DNA of 64,000 nt, taken from positions 9,243,001-9,307,000 of the forward strand of contig OX387199.1 in NCBI GenBank assembly GCA_947561715.1, in the 5' to 3' direction. How positions within the stretch are numbered: the first letter of the stretch is position 1; the number at the start of each line of letters is the position of its first letter. The notes below the pieces were generated by a model. It was not told the origin of the DNA and ran no database searches. It saw nothing but the letters and a program-made list of their open reading frames with translations. The DNA is from Ascidia mentula (taxonomy: Eukaryota > Chordata > Ascidiacea > Phlebobranchia > Ascidiidae). Position numbers and translations under genes: made by a program. Below are positions 31,201-42,536 of this stretch, piece after piece.

Positions 31201-34200
31201 CTTCAAGTTTTTTCTTCACGTTAAGATGTGTCTTGTGGATAGTGGAATGACTACAGTGAGTATTGGTGCCAGAAATTGTACAAATTTATTCAAGTATTTG
31301 TCTGACTTTGACAGGAAGGAATTGAATCAAGAGACAAAACGGCAACTGAATCTTCAACTGCGTTGCACAAGCAAATTAGCGTTAGAACTTGGCAAGATGT
31401 GAGTATGGATATTTTTATTGAAAACAGCGTTTTCTGTCAAACGAAAAGCGCTTCATGGGCGTCATACCAATCTACAAGTATACAGCGCCGTCTCTTTATC
31501 TCATGGGCACGTGCTTATGCAGGAGGTGCAATATCGCAAATGTAATCTGTAATCTGTACTTTATGTTTGGGATAAAGTGATTTCGTTTTGTAAGTGTGTA
31601 TATACTTGTGTTTCCAAGACCACTGGCAAACAAAGTGTGGATGATGAGGTTGGGCGTCCAGTTAAACATTTGTCGGGAGACAAACACATTACGGGAGAAG
31701 CAGTGTACATAGACGATATACCGACGTTTAGTGGTAAAGTATCGGGTTTTCTTGCTATTCCAGATTACAATATTGAAGGTTTACTATATAGATGAACTTT
31801 ACTTGTGCTTAGTCACAAGCACGCAGCCACATGCCTACATAAAAAACGTCGACATTACAGCAGCAATGGCTAGTAGTGGGTTTAAAACGTATGTCGACCA
31901 TCGTGACGTACCTGGCTCAAACCTTCTACCAATAGCTGATCCACAAACAGAAATTTTCGCCTCCAAACAGGTTTTTAACAATGTTGTGTGTTAGTAGTGT
32001 GTCAACAATAATCATTGCATTTACTGTTCCAGGTAACATGCTTTGGTCAAGTAATTGGAGCAGTTGTCGCTGACACTCAAGCTCATGCTCAAAGAGCTAC
32101 TCAGTTAGTGAAAATTGAATACGAGAACAAAACGCCTGTGATCGTTACGATAGAGGTAATATCATAAGGTCGTGTTTAACAAAGGTAGATAATTCTTTAA
32201 CGTACAGGAAGCTATTGAACACCAATCTTTCTTCGAACCTTCAATAAAAATTGTCTACATGCTGAAGCAGCTTTGTTTTCGTGTGACCATGCTATCAAAG
32301 GGAGTGTTAGGTAAGCTAAAAGGGGTGAAAAACTAATATCTGCAAAAACGGAAATGTAACTACAACATTGTTTAAAAAACAGGACAGGGGGACAAGAGCA
32401 TTTTTATTTGGAGACACAGTCTTGCGTTGCTTTTCCTAAAGGGGAAGATGGCGAAACAGAAATTTTCAGTTCGTGCCAGGATCCAACTGCCCTTCAAACT
32501 TTAGTAAGTAATGATTGGTCAGTGTATGCTACAAACACCATGGCTATAATCACTTTGTAAATTGACATATGTTTAGACTGCCTCCGCTCTGGGAGTTGAG
32601 AGAAACAAGATCGTGGCACGTGTAAAGAGACTGGGAGGGGGATTTGGTGGAAAAGACACAAGATATCACTTGATCAGCAATCCGGTTGCAGTAGCTGCGC
32701 ACAAGTAAGATCGGTATAAAGATGAAGTCATCATACATTATAATTTCATCCTACTGTCAATACAGATGTGGTCGAGCGGTAAGATGTATGTTAAGTAGAA
32801 AGGAGGACATGACTATTACCGGAGGGCGTCATCCATTTCTAGCCAAGTACAAGGTTGGTAATTCTTTCTCTGATATTCTATCTGGTTTATTGCAGAATGA
32901 ATTCCTCAACCGTTCATGTTTTTACCAAACATGTAGAACTCGGTTAATCCGGAGTCGAGTTCAACAGGTGGATTGAGTTCAAAATTAGTTGTTTCAATCC
33001 TAACTCTGTGTAGTTAATTGGATATCGGTATAAATCGTCCTATTTAAACACAACCAAGACATAATTACAATTTAAAATCATGGCAACACGTGTGTCTAAT
33101 CATTGATTACTCAAAATGTACTCGGCGAATTGACTGTTCGTTGTGGTAATTCCGTTTTAGTTCCACGGTTACAAGAAACTTATTCTCGGAATAATCATTT
33201 TTCCTTTAGCTGAGTACGTATCAGGCGACATTTGAATTCCATTGTAAAGTTACTAGAGAATTTGCATATCAAGTTTGACAGGTGGGATTTATGAAGAATG
33301 GAAAAGTGGTGGCATTAGTTTTGGACCTCTACAGCAATGGTGGAAATACAATCGACAGTTCTACATCAGTTATGAAGAAAGCTTTGAGGCACAGCGACAA
33401 TTGTTACAAGTAAGACTGTTTGACATCTATCAATGTTGTCATACATTATGGAAAACGAAGTTGTTTCACACTCTTAGAGTTTCCATATACAATCATATTG
33501 CTTGCTTGTGTAATCATATCCAGTTTGCATTTTTCAATAAATTCAATGTGTTGAAAACTCCAAATTAATTCCGCACTGGTTGCTGTCAGGCATATTATTT
33601 GTTTTTGTGGGACTGACCTGGATGTCTCGCTGTATCGAACTTAAACTATCGGTTATTTAGATCTATATTAGAGTTGTTTCATATGTTCAGTTCCTACTAT
33701 ATTACAACAGACTACCGAATGTTTTAATGCGTGGCAAAGTGTGCAAGACCAACATATCGTCGAACACCGCATATCGAGGTTTCGGCGCTCCACAAGGGTT
33801 GATGGTTGTTGAGAGCTGGATGACCAGGGTTGCTGACTTTCTTAATATGTCACAAGAAACGGTTTAGTATGAATGATGGAGTTATCGCATTAGGATTAAC
33901 ACCAAGTACTCTATAGATAAGAGATATCAACATGTATCAGGAAAACGACGTAACACATTTTAAACAAAAACTTCAGTCATTTCAAGCAAGAAAGTGTTGG
34001 GAAGAATGTATAACAAAATCAAACATGAAAAAACGGAAGCAAAATATGGAATTGTTTAACCAACAAAACCGGTATCTTTTATTTTAAATTGCGCTGTTAG
34101 TAGCACTAACACAATGTTTATGTCTCAGGTGGCGCAAACGAGGCATATCCTGCATTCCAAGCAAGAGTGCAAACGGTATTCCCTGCGATTGGTGTTACGG

Positions 34201-36024
34201 TGGTGCGTTGGTTCACATTTATGCCGACGGTTCGGTGCATCTCTCACATGGTGGCACTGAGATGGGACAAGGTCTACACACCAAAATGTTCAGGTGCATT
34301 TATCGAGTTTTGGCAATATTATGACAAAAAACCGAATCCCAAAATATTCTGTACGTATACCAACAACAAAGCATTTCAGACACTGGGTACATCAGGTCAA
34401 ATGAAAACGTAGACTATGTTTTGTGTACGAACAACCAGCATGACGTAGGCAATATGTAGCATAATTTATGAACAAAATAAAACTCTGTTCACTTATTTTT
34501 GCTACGAAACGTAACATTCCACTGCAGATTGCTGGGCGGTGTTTAGGAATTCCCACATCGCGCATCCACATCCATGAGACGAGCACAAACACTGTCGTGA
34601 ACACGAGAGGAACCATAGCAAGTTTAAGCACCGATCTCAACGGAATGGCAGTCAAAGTGTGTGCTGCTATTCGACTAAATTTAAGATCACCAAAAGCCAG
34701 AAACTACAGATTTTTAAGTATTCAGAAACAAGCGAAACGATTATGGAACGGCTTCTACCCCTCCGCAAACAATGCCCAGACACGGAATGGAACGATTTAA
34801 TTAAGAAAGCTCATTCAGAACGGATCTGTCTCTCCGCTACCGGATGGCACAAGTAGATACAAATTTGTGATGGCAGTTTGGAAAATAGTCGCAATGTTAA
34901 CTCCCGTCTAGGTATCGTTGATTGTTGACTAATTGCCTTGAGTAGGCATGGTTAAAGGCATCAGGGACCATGTCATACACTGTTTTGTGAGTGGCAGACT
35001 CCGATAACTTTTCATGGGAAAAAACATTTGGTTCTCTCTTTTAACTGCATTTGGGGAAATAGTTGTTGTTTTCTTAATAGAACGATAGTTAAGATGATTT
35101 ATTTAAACCTACATTAAATCGTCGTACAGAACACCTGGAATGTTTTCTAATTGGAACATTGAAACCGGATTAGTGGAAGGTCGCACTTCTTGTTACTTCT
35201 CGTACGGAGCAGCCGTGTTCGAAGTTGAGATGGATTGCTTGACCGGTGATCACGTGGTGTTGAGAACGGACATTGTAATGGATGTTGGTAGAAGTATTAA
35301 CCCTGCTATCGATGTTGGCCAGGTAAAATAACAAATACTTTCAAAAACATATTTTTGCATGCAGCAATACAGCAATCAAACGAAGAGTAATTTCGGTAAA
35401 CTTGTGTTTCGGTACATTAGATCGAAGGAGCGTTCATTCAAGGTTATGGCATGCTAACAATGGAAGAAACATTGCATACTCCTACTGGACAACCCTTGAC
35501 CACTGGTCCCGGTTTTTACAAGATTCCTGGTTTCGGGGATTACCCACGCCAGTTTAATGTCCATCTGCTAAAGAATTCAGAAAATAGTCGTGGAATATAT
35601 TCATCCAAGGTAAAGACAAATATCCTTGTATCATACGTTAATTTTCCACACATTCTAACGTTTGTGCGGTCTGTCAGTTCCTATGCTGTTGTTTATAAAT
35701 AGGGAGTCGGGGAACCACCTATTTTTCTGTCTTCTTCTGTGTTTTTTGCGATAAAAGATGCGATCGGATACGCTCGTAGCGATTCGGGTTTGTCCGGATG
35801 GTTTCGTTTTGATTCACCTGCAACATCCGAATGGCATGTGGTGACGAACTAACCAAACAGGTTTGTACATCAGTTTTAGTCTACTCCTTTCATTAGGTTT
35901 TGGTGCCAACACAAATTTTGGTACGAATCATGCATTTTACCTTAACAACTTGGTTGTATAGCACGAACATCACACTCCTGGAGACGAAGAGAAGGACCTT
36001 AAACCATGGAGCATTCGTGCATAG
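28208..36024 (+). CDS. XDH: Xanthine dehydrogenase/aldehyde oxidase family gene, 30 exons, with lesions
   Basis: This is a molybdenum hydroxylase of purine catabolism (hypoxanthine to xanthine to urate). I can place 30 GT/AG exons from ATG at 28208 to TAG at 36024, about 1,355 codons, near the family's usual length. Domains in order: two [2Fe-2S] clusters (28812-29324), FAD domain with [16 protein letters not shown] (30504 on), and Moco domains with [35 protein letters not shown] and VGEPP. The catalytic Glu of VGEPP is present. Oddities: the first cluster motif reads CGEGGYGAC, so its second Cys is Tyr (about 28853). Three exons each lack one base: the A-run at 32246-32250, ATGTTCAG near 34286-34293, and near 35830. 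By remembered alignment, the substrate-site Glu is Asp and Arg is Lys. It may be a decaying or diverged paralogue, or it may contain sequence errors. Confidence 0.9.
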
Positions 36025-36764
36025 CGTGGCTGAAGTGAACAAAAATTAAATCGTGATCGAAATAAATTTATCATAATATTTCCAAAATACTTGCGTCATA
36101 GTATCCGAAATAATTCTTCACGCAAAACACTTTGGGCAATTCCTTGAAGCAATTTACGAAGTATTAGAAAAACGAAAACTGCGTCCAATATAATTCCCTG
36201 TGAAGCTTTGTGTATAATTATGACTCAATAATGCTCCGAGAAGTTCAACGGGCTTAAAACAAGTCGCATTTGTGAAAAATGTAAATAATTTTGGTTTATG
36301 TTATGGTGTGTGTGATTTCGTTGTTGGCATTGCATTTTAGTATTCGCCCGCTGTAGTGATGAGTCGTTGTGTGACTTTAGTGATGTTTTTCTTCCTATAT
36401 CCAAAATTATCCGTGCATCGATACTATATTTTGTGTTTAAATTTTTTGCCCAATGGTTGCAACAATAAGATAACGATAGACCAGTGTGTAAATAAAACTA
36501 AAGCTGCAATAGTTTATTACAGGGTTGTACAAAAATGTGTTTGCTGACAAAAATATGGTTGCGATACTGATGATATTACTCTATAATTCAATGCTCCTGT
36601 GACAAGAAAGAAGTATTAAACATTAACTAAAAATGATAACAAAATCTGGTCCGCGGGACAAATGTGGCCCGCCACCGCATTTTATTACATTCGTTGCAAA
36701 TTTTCTCTGTGCTTGTACAAGATGATGTTAATAGTTCATTCCGCCTTTTTCAGGAAAAGTGGTC
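36025..36764. other. XDH downstream region, no gene recognised
   Basis: AT-rich sequence. The CGGGACAAATGTGGCCCGCC segment near 36653 resembles the flank of a hAT element and probably belongs to the remnant that follows. Confidence 0.4.
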
Positions 36765-37480
36765 ACAGCTATAATACTTTTTTGCTGAAAGTCAAAGCAA
36801 TTGTATGCGCTCAATTTGTCACTGATGGTACACCTGTCATGACTGGCATACGAAGTGGATCTTTAGAAAAGTCAACGAAGAAGGGGGCAGCTGTATTAAA
36901 TTGCACTACATTATCCGCCAACAGGCTTTCTGTGCAAAAATTTTTAAATTTGTTCACGTCAAAAAAACAGTGGTAAAAGCAATCAATGTCATTCGTTCAT
37001 TAGCTTTGCGACGCCGCCAGTTTCAACAGTTGTTGCTTGGCAGATATCATTTATTACAGCGATGTGAGGTGGCTTAGTCCAGGCTGGGCACTTCTCTTTC
37101 TTAGAAAGGAGGTTGCACATTTGTTTTGTAAAAAGGAGGAACCAATGAAAGAACAATCAGAACCTGCTTGGCTCGCAGATTTTCCTTTTTGTAGACATAA
37201 CGAAACATTTAAATTCACTGAATGTCAAACTTCAAGAACGAGATAAAACTGTGAGTCACCTTTGTACTCGCATCGAGGCCTTTCCAACTAAGTTGCGGAT
37301 TTTTAGAAGGTTTAAAAGAAATTTTTGATTATTTTCCGCACGACAACTTGCGTGCACAAGTTACTGTATGGTCTCTTTCGAGAGAGTTTTCCAATCGCTT
37401 TCGAGATTTTGCAGCACTAAACAAGGAATTGTTGCTCTTGTAGGGAATTCGGCCCGTCATAGCTCAAAAGGAATTCTTGC
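36765..37480 (+). pseudogene. hAT transposase remnant (GTF2IRD2-like type)
   Basis: Pieces in different frames follow hAT transposase order: TDGTPVMTG (about 36818), VVKAINVIRSLALRRRQFQ (36971 on), DVRWLSPG (about 37060), then WLADFPF and, after a frame change, a DIT.HLN.LN..LQ-type stretch (about 37165-37240). Several stops and frame changes and a missing N-terminus show it is dead. This family is distinct from the hAT at 45987. Confidence 0.75.
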
Positions 37481-37984
37481 GTTAAGTGCCCATTTCCTTT
37501 TGTTGAATGTTGTTCTTTTGTCCGGCCCATTTTACTGACCGTCAATGCCTTCATAAGTTTTTTTCTCAGAAAGAGTTGTTTTCTGTCCTGTTTCCTGTAG
37601 CTTATATATCGTGTCTTCTTTATATCGCATGTATAACAATTGGTATGTATGTCTAATTCGCTAACAGATTTGTAAAAATAAATAGTGCTGTAGTTTTACA
37701 TTAGATTTTATCTGAATAAGAACTCGCTTGTGACCTGATGTCAATATACTTATCAGTCGGATTTTCTTGTCAAATGTTAATTAAAAGTTGTTGAGAGGCA
37801 TATAGATCGCAACAGTTCTTGAATATTGATTTATGCATTGCAGGTAAAATCTAGTTGCCAAGTGGAAATAGACTGCTGGGGCTGATCGTGTGTGGTCTGG
37901 AAAAACGAATACGTTCTAGCATCTAGTAATACAAAACGGTAAAATTTATTCAAGCAGCCAATCCACAATTAAGAAAAATCTGAA

Positions 37985-38458
37985 ACTTACAGCCAATTGT
38001 TATCGCTGTGATGTTTGTAAAAAGTTTTTTTCGTATTGCATATTACCTGAGGAGGCATATTCAATCCCACACTAAAGAAACATCATTCCGTTGCAAAGTA
38101 TGTGAAAAAACCTTTACTACATCAAGCAAAAAAACGCACTTTCGGGCACATACTGAGAGACCGTACCAATGCACAATTTGTTCAAAGCGATTTTTCCTCA
38201 GAGGTGATCTAAAGTAACACAATCTAACTCATACAGGAGAAAAGCCGTTCAACACATAAGTGCAACATATGTGAAAAATCTTTTTCTGAAAAAGGCAGTC
38301 CAAGAAAGCACTTTCCAGTTCATACAGGGGAAGAATCTTTCAAGTGCAAGGTATGTGGCAAATGTTTTTCTGGACAGGGTGACCTAAAAATTCATGTACA
38401 AATCCACACTGGAGAAAAGCCATTTAGATGTGATACATGCGAAAAAAACTTTCGATAG
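37985..38458 (+). pseudogene. Degenerate C2H2 zinc-finger array
   Basis: At least four to five finger units with Krueppel-type linkers (for example FRCKVCEKTF, YQCTICSKRF and THTGEKPF) appear across all three frames, interrupted by frame changes and stops (near 38215, 38258 and 38455). One finger lacks the normal spacing (SSKKTHFRAH). No introns and no promoter were seen, so it may be a retrocopy or a fragment of a zinc-finger gene. Confidence 0.75.
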
Positions 38459-38460
38459 AA

Positions 38461-38990
38461 AACCCACAGAGATTGTCACCTTATAGAACGTAATACCTTC
38501 GGAATCATACAAGGAAAAAATCGGCAAACTGAGGTAGAAACATTTCGTCACAGACAAAGCATTGCGTGTGTTACGTCATAGTGGCGCATTGTAGTTTATG
38601 TTGCTTGTTTCGTTTAGATGTGCGACAGTAACTGCTTGGACCGTCTTTGTGGTCCAGAGTTTCCCGGTTCCCAAATAGTTGGTGAGCCTTATGCTGTAAT
38701 TAACTACGCGTGAAGTGTATTTGTTTGACACGTTGCCTTCTGTGTAGAAACCGTGTTCTAAGGGTCCACGTGTCCTACGTGTCTTTCCGTCTCCTCCCGA
38801 CGTCTGTAGCGTCTACACTTCGAATACATTCTATCTTGCGTACGAGTGCGTACTGCACATTCGATAACAAGAATAACATCAACTGAGTGAGCGAGTTTGA
38901 GGCCCATTAAAGATACGCGTTTTAACTGCGGGAATTCCGCCTCGTGTGACGTTCCGCGCCGAGAACCGGGGCGCGTTCAACGGACGTTAC
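38461..38990 (+). other. Possible 5' LTR and leader of the BEL element
   Basis: A stretch starting TGTTACGTCATAGTGGCGC near 38568 and ending around 38880 (AATAACA) could be an LTR, followed by a leader. No primer-binding site or second LTR can be matched by eye. Confidence 0.25.
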
Positions 38991-39118
38991 ATGAAAGTTT
39001 CAACTATTTATTGAAAGCAAGTTTCAACTATTTATTGAAAGCAAGTTTCAACTGTTTGTTGAAAGCAAGTTTCAACTGTTTGTTGAAAGCAAGTTTCAAC
39101 TGTTTGTGAAAGCAAGTT
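38991..39118 (+). repeat. 24-bp minisatellite in BEL leader
   Basis: About five tandem copies of a 24-base unit of the type AAGTTTCAACTATTTATTGAAAGC. The first two carry ATTTATT and the later ones GTTTGTT. The last copy is shortened (TTTGTGAAAG). The array ends about 45 bp before the gag start codon. Confidence 0.9.
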
Positions 39119-39161
39119 TGACTATTTGGTAAAGGCAATCTTGCCAAGTTCGCCTTTCAAT

Positions 39162-40073
39162 ATGGCAGAACCAAGCGTTTCTCCACCGACACTTCCTGAT
39201 GCTGTCGTTGATCGTCTTCGACGACTCACTGGACAATACATCATCGCTGAGTGTCTGATGAATTTTCGCAATTTCGATTCTCGTATCGACGACAAGGTCG
39301 ATGACGAGGGAGCCAAACTATCGTACTTGGTTCAGCATTGCGAAGGAAAGGCCCGAAAGCTGATAGAGTACTGCCACAGACTGAGGGAAAACGGGTACCG
39401 GCAAGCGAGGCAGTTGTTGTACGATCAATATGGCAAGTCACACATAATTGCCCATGCATGCGTAAGGTGTGTTGTCAACGGCCCAGAATTACGGCCAAAT
39501 GGTGCTGCTGGTTTAAGCGAAATGGCGCAGTCGCTGCGCGATTGTCTACTTACTCTTTCAGACATTGACGAGCATTCTGAGATGAATAACTATCCAACGC
39601 TAATTGCTGTTGCAAATCGTCTTCCGTTCAAGATGCAGGAAGCTTGGAAACGACGTGTTGCAAAAATAATCAAAGAGACTGGCCGTGAACCTCTGTTCGA
39701 GCATCTCGTTGACTTCGTGGAATCTGAGAATCAGATTGCGAATTCGCTCTTTAGTCGTATATTGGACGAGCATCGCAACGAAGCAAAGAAAGCTAAAGGT
39801 AAAGCTAGTCACGTAAAGGCCTCTAGTCATGTTGTTGTAAAGGAAGAAGAGTCTAAGCCCAAGGCTCGCGCTGGACTTTCCCACGTTCCAGCAGTCCCTC
39901 TGTGTCCGTGCTGTTCAGGAAGGCACGGCCTTGTAAAGTGCGAGGAATTTAAATTCCGGTCGTACCGTGATCGTTTGCGCGTTACTCGACGCCGCAGACT
40001 ATGTGACAACTGTTCGATTTTCGATTTGGGCATTTTGCTACAAAGTGCAACAGCCCCAGGGCGTGCACAGTGA
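39162..40073 (+). CDS. BEL/Pao gag
   Basis: The start is the ATG of MAEPSVSPP. The frame is about 304 codons and ends at a TGA at 40071. The body is helical and charged (FDSRIDDKVDDEGAKLSYLV) and leads to a Lys/Glu-rich segment, then a Cys/His knuckle CPCCSGRHGLVKC (about 39904). A second knuckle (CDNCSIFDLG...) is cut off by a frame change near 40020. It would package the element RNA. Normally it is read through into pol. Confidence 0.8.
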   Translation: MAEPSVSPPTLPDAVVDRLRRLTGQYIIAECLMNFRNFDSRIDDKVDDEGAKLSYLVQHCEGKARKLIEYCHRLRENGYRQARQLLYDQYGKSHIIAHACVRCVVNGPELRPNGAAGLSEMAQSLRDCLLTLSDIDEHSEMNNYPTLIAVANRLPFKMQEAWKRRVAKIIKETGREPLFEHLVDFVESENQIANSLFSRILDEHRNEAKKAKGKASHVKASSHVVVKEEESKPKARAGLSHVPAVPLCPCCSGRHGLVKCEEFKFRSYRDRLRVTRRRRLCDNCSIFDLGILLQSATAPGRAQ

Positions 40074-41960
40074 AGGATTGCAAAGAAGCTCATCATACAT
40101 TGTTGCATCCACCGGAGAAGAGAGAAAACGAATCCTCCCCTGTTATAGGAACCGCACCGGAACGGACTGTCTGTTCGGTTGTGTCGGCAAGTGAAAGGGA
40201 CTGTCATGCTTCTTCTGGTCGCCAGAATGTCAATCTAATGATGGTTGCCGTCAAGGTCAGTGCCAGCGGAAGGTGCGTAAACACGTACGCTCTTTTGGAT
40301 ACTGGTTCTGGTGTCACTTTATGTGACAGGAAGTTAACTGAAAGACTTGGGCTGAAAGGTGAACCGAGCAACGTGACGCTAAAAACGGTCAATGGAGACA
40401 GTCGCAGACGCGAGGGCAAGAGGGTCGACTTAACCGTTGCTTCGCTTGATGGTGCTGCAACTGTGGAACTCCCGGAAGTGTTTGCCGTTGATTGTTTGCC
40501 CATTTCCGCCAACAAGTTTCCGACAAAGATAGAATTGAACGAACTGCCTTATATCAAGGATCTGTCATTCCCGCGTGTTGACTGCAGTGAAGCCTTGCTG
40601 CTGATTGGTTTGAATGTGCCAGAAGCCTTTATCGTGCAAGAAGTACGGAAGGGAAAACCCAAGCAGCCTATTGCATTACTTTTTTCCACTTGGATGGGCC
40701 TTAGCAGGACCTGTCTGCAAGAAATCAAACGATTGGTTTGCAGCAAACTTTACCAAAGTTGCCGATGATTCTCTACAGGATAAGCTAGAGCGAATGTGGA
40801 AGACCGACTTTCAGGATACCAACTGCACCGAAATGCCTATGACCCGTGAAGACCGGTATGTTTTAGATAAAATGAAGAACGGTGTGAAATTCCAGCAAGG
40901 ACATTGTGAGTTGCCGTTGCCGTGGCGTCCGAATGCGCAGCCGCTGCGCAACGACAGGAACATGGCACTAAATCGTCTGAGATCTTTGGAACGCCGCCTG
41001 ATGCGTGATGACTTTCTGCGGGACGCTTACACCAAGACGGTCCAGGGTTACATAGCTAAAGGCTATGCAGAGGAGATTCCTAATGAGAAACAGACCAAAG
41101 ACGTTGTGTGGTATCTGCCCCATCATCCTGTCACAAATCCGCACAAGCCGGGAAAGGTGCGGGTGGTTTTCGACTGCGCCGCCAAGTATCGCGGGCAGTC
41201 GCTGAATGAAGCTCTACTTCAGGGCCCGGACCTGGCCAACTCGTTGGTACGTGTCCTTTCAAGATTCCGGATGGGACAGGTGGCTCTCGTGGCCGACGTG
41301 GAAGCCATGTTCCATCAGATTCGTGTACAACCGAATGATTGCGATGCACTTCGATTCCTGTGGTGGCCCGGAGGCGATATGTCGAAGAAGCTCACGGCAC
41401 ACCGGATGCTGGTTCACCTGTTCGGGGCAGCTTCCTCCCCCTCATGTGCGAGCTTTTGCCTGAAGCAGGCTGCTGAAGATTTACGAAACGAGTTTCCAAG
41501 TGAGGTCGTCGAGACCATAAAGAAGAACTTCTACGTCGACGACTGTCTGAAGTCTGTATCAACTGAAGCAGACGCTATAAATCTTGTCCAGAGTATTTGC
41601 ACACTTCTTAAGAGGAAGGGATTTCGTTTGACCAAGTGGGTCCATTGACGAAGAGGAACGAGCAAAATCAGTCAAAGAGCTGAGTCTGGATGGATCGTCG
41701 TGCGAGAGAGTTCTCGGAGTTCGATGGAACATTTGCTCAGACGAGTTCGGGTTCTCCGTTGACGTAAAGCAGCCGAAATCCTTTACCAGAAGAGCCATCC
41801 TGTCAGTGGTGAGTTCGTTGTATGATCCTCTTGGTTTTGCAGCGCCCGTGATCGTGGTGGCAAAGACGATGCTAAGAGACCTCTGCAGGAAACAACTTGG
41901 TTGGGACGACGTGCTTTCCGATGAGGATTCCGAAAATGGTTGCAGCAACTACCGCGGTTA
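40070..41960 (+). pseudogene. BEL/Pao pol: aspartic protease, RT and A17 region, frameshifted
   Basis: An aspartic protease with LLDTGSGVTLC (about 40295) is followed by a frame change near 40680 and the BEL RT (KVRVVFDCAAKY, VADVEAMFHQIRV with catalytic Asp at about 41297, and the YVDD box at about 41530). After a frame change at about 41645 the Pao A17-like part continues (VLGVRWN, SLYDPLGFAAP) to a stop near 41960. At least two frameshifts make it non-functional as one polyprotein. Confidence 0.82.
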
Positions 41961-41989
41961 AAGGATGTCGTTCTACCTAGATGCGTGAA

Positions 41990-42360
41990 GCGGAGCCGAG
42001 CGTATCCTGCACGAAGAACTGAAGAAGTGGAACCAACAGCAGATTCACCAATATCTGCAACAACGCGAAATTGCATGGAGCTTTAAACCCCCTCACTGCC
42101 AGCCACATGGGTGGGGTATGGGAGCGCATGATACGCTCTGTGCGCAAAATTCTCAACGCCCTGCTCTCGGAGCAGACGTTGTCTGATGAGCGGTTGTGAA
42201 CTCTGATGGTAGAGGTCGAGGCAATCCTAAACTCCTGTCCCTTGGTCCCAGTGACGTTCGATCCGAAGGATGAGGAGCCCCTTACTCCCAATCATTTACT
42301 GCTGCAACGTGCAGCGCCGAATATGCCCCCAGGACTGTTCACGGGGAAGGACTGTTGCCA
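41990..42360 (+). pseudogene. BEL/Pao integrase C-terminal fragment
   Basis: Fragments in several frames match the end of BEL integrases, including [16 protein letters not shown] and [12 protein letters not shown] (42206-42310), preceded by a [15 protein letters not shown] stretch (about 42110). The catalytic core is missing. The sequence loses similarity at about 42360. Confidence 0.7.
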
Positions 42361-42374
42361 TCGAAACCACGTAC

Positions 42375-42536
42375 CTAATATATCGTCGAAAGTACATCCA
42401 CAATGGATTTAGAGAGCCTTGGGATTTATAAAGCTGCTTTATGCCGTGGTACGTCACGAGTAAACCGCTAAGAAAGAAGAAAGTATCGACTGCGAAGAAA
42501 CCGTTTGCCAAAACCATAACGGATGCGTTGCTCCTA
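42375..42536 (-). pseudogene. Exon of an NRF-6-like acyltransferase (acyltransferase-3 domain start)
   Basis: The minus-strand frame contains NGFFAVDTFFFLSGLLVTY and ends in MYFRRYIR, followed by a GTACGTGG donor just below 42375. This is the highly conserved first membrane segment of the acyltransferase-3 domain in nose-resistant-to-fluoxetine proteins. The next exons in the 3' direction would lie where the BEL element now sits, and none was found. It is also on the 3' side of exons that encode the C-terminal half (44746-45260), so it must belong to a second copy or to a rearranged gene. Confidence 0.65.

Larger units (their letters stand above)
38991..42360 (+). mobile_element. BEL/Pao LTR retrotransposon, internally deleted and 3'-truncated
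   Basis: In order: leader minisatellite, gag, protease, reverse transcriptase, part of the Pao A17-type region, then a jump straight to the integrase C-terminus. RNase H and the integrase catalytic core are missing between about 41960 and 42000. The 3' end stops about 15 bp before an exon of an NRF-6-like gene on the opposite strand, with no 3' LTR. Confidence 0.8.

Noticed and set aside
38991..39118. Spaced repeats as a CRISPR array
   Set aside because: The repeats are directly adjacent with no unique spacers and lie in a retrotransposon leader.
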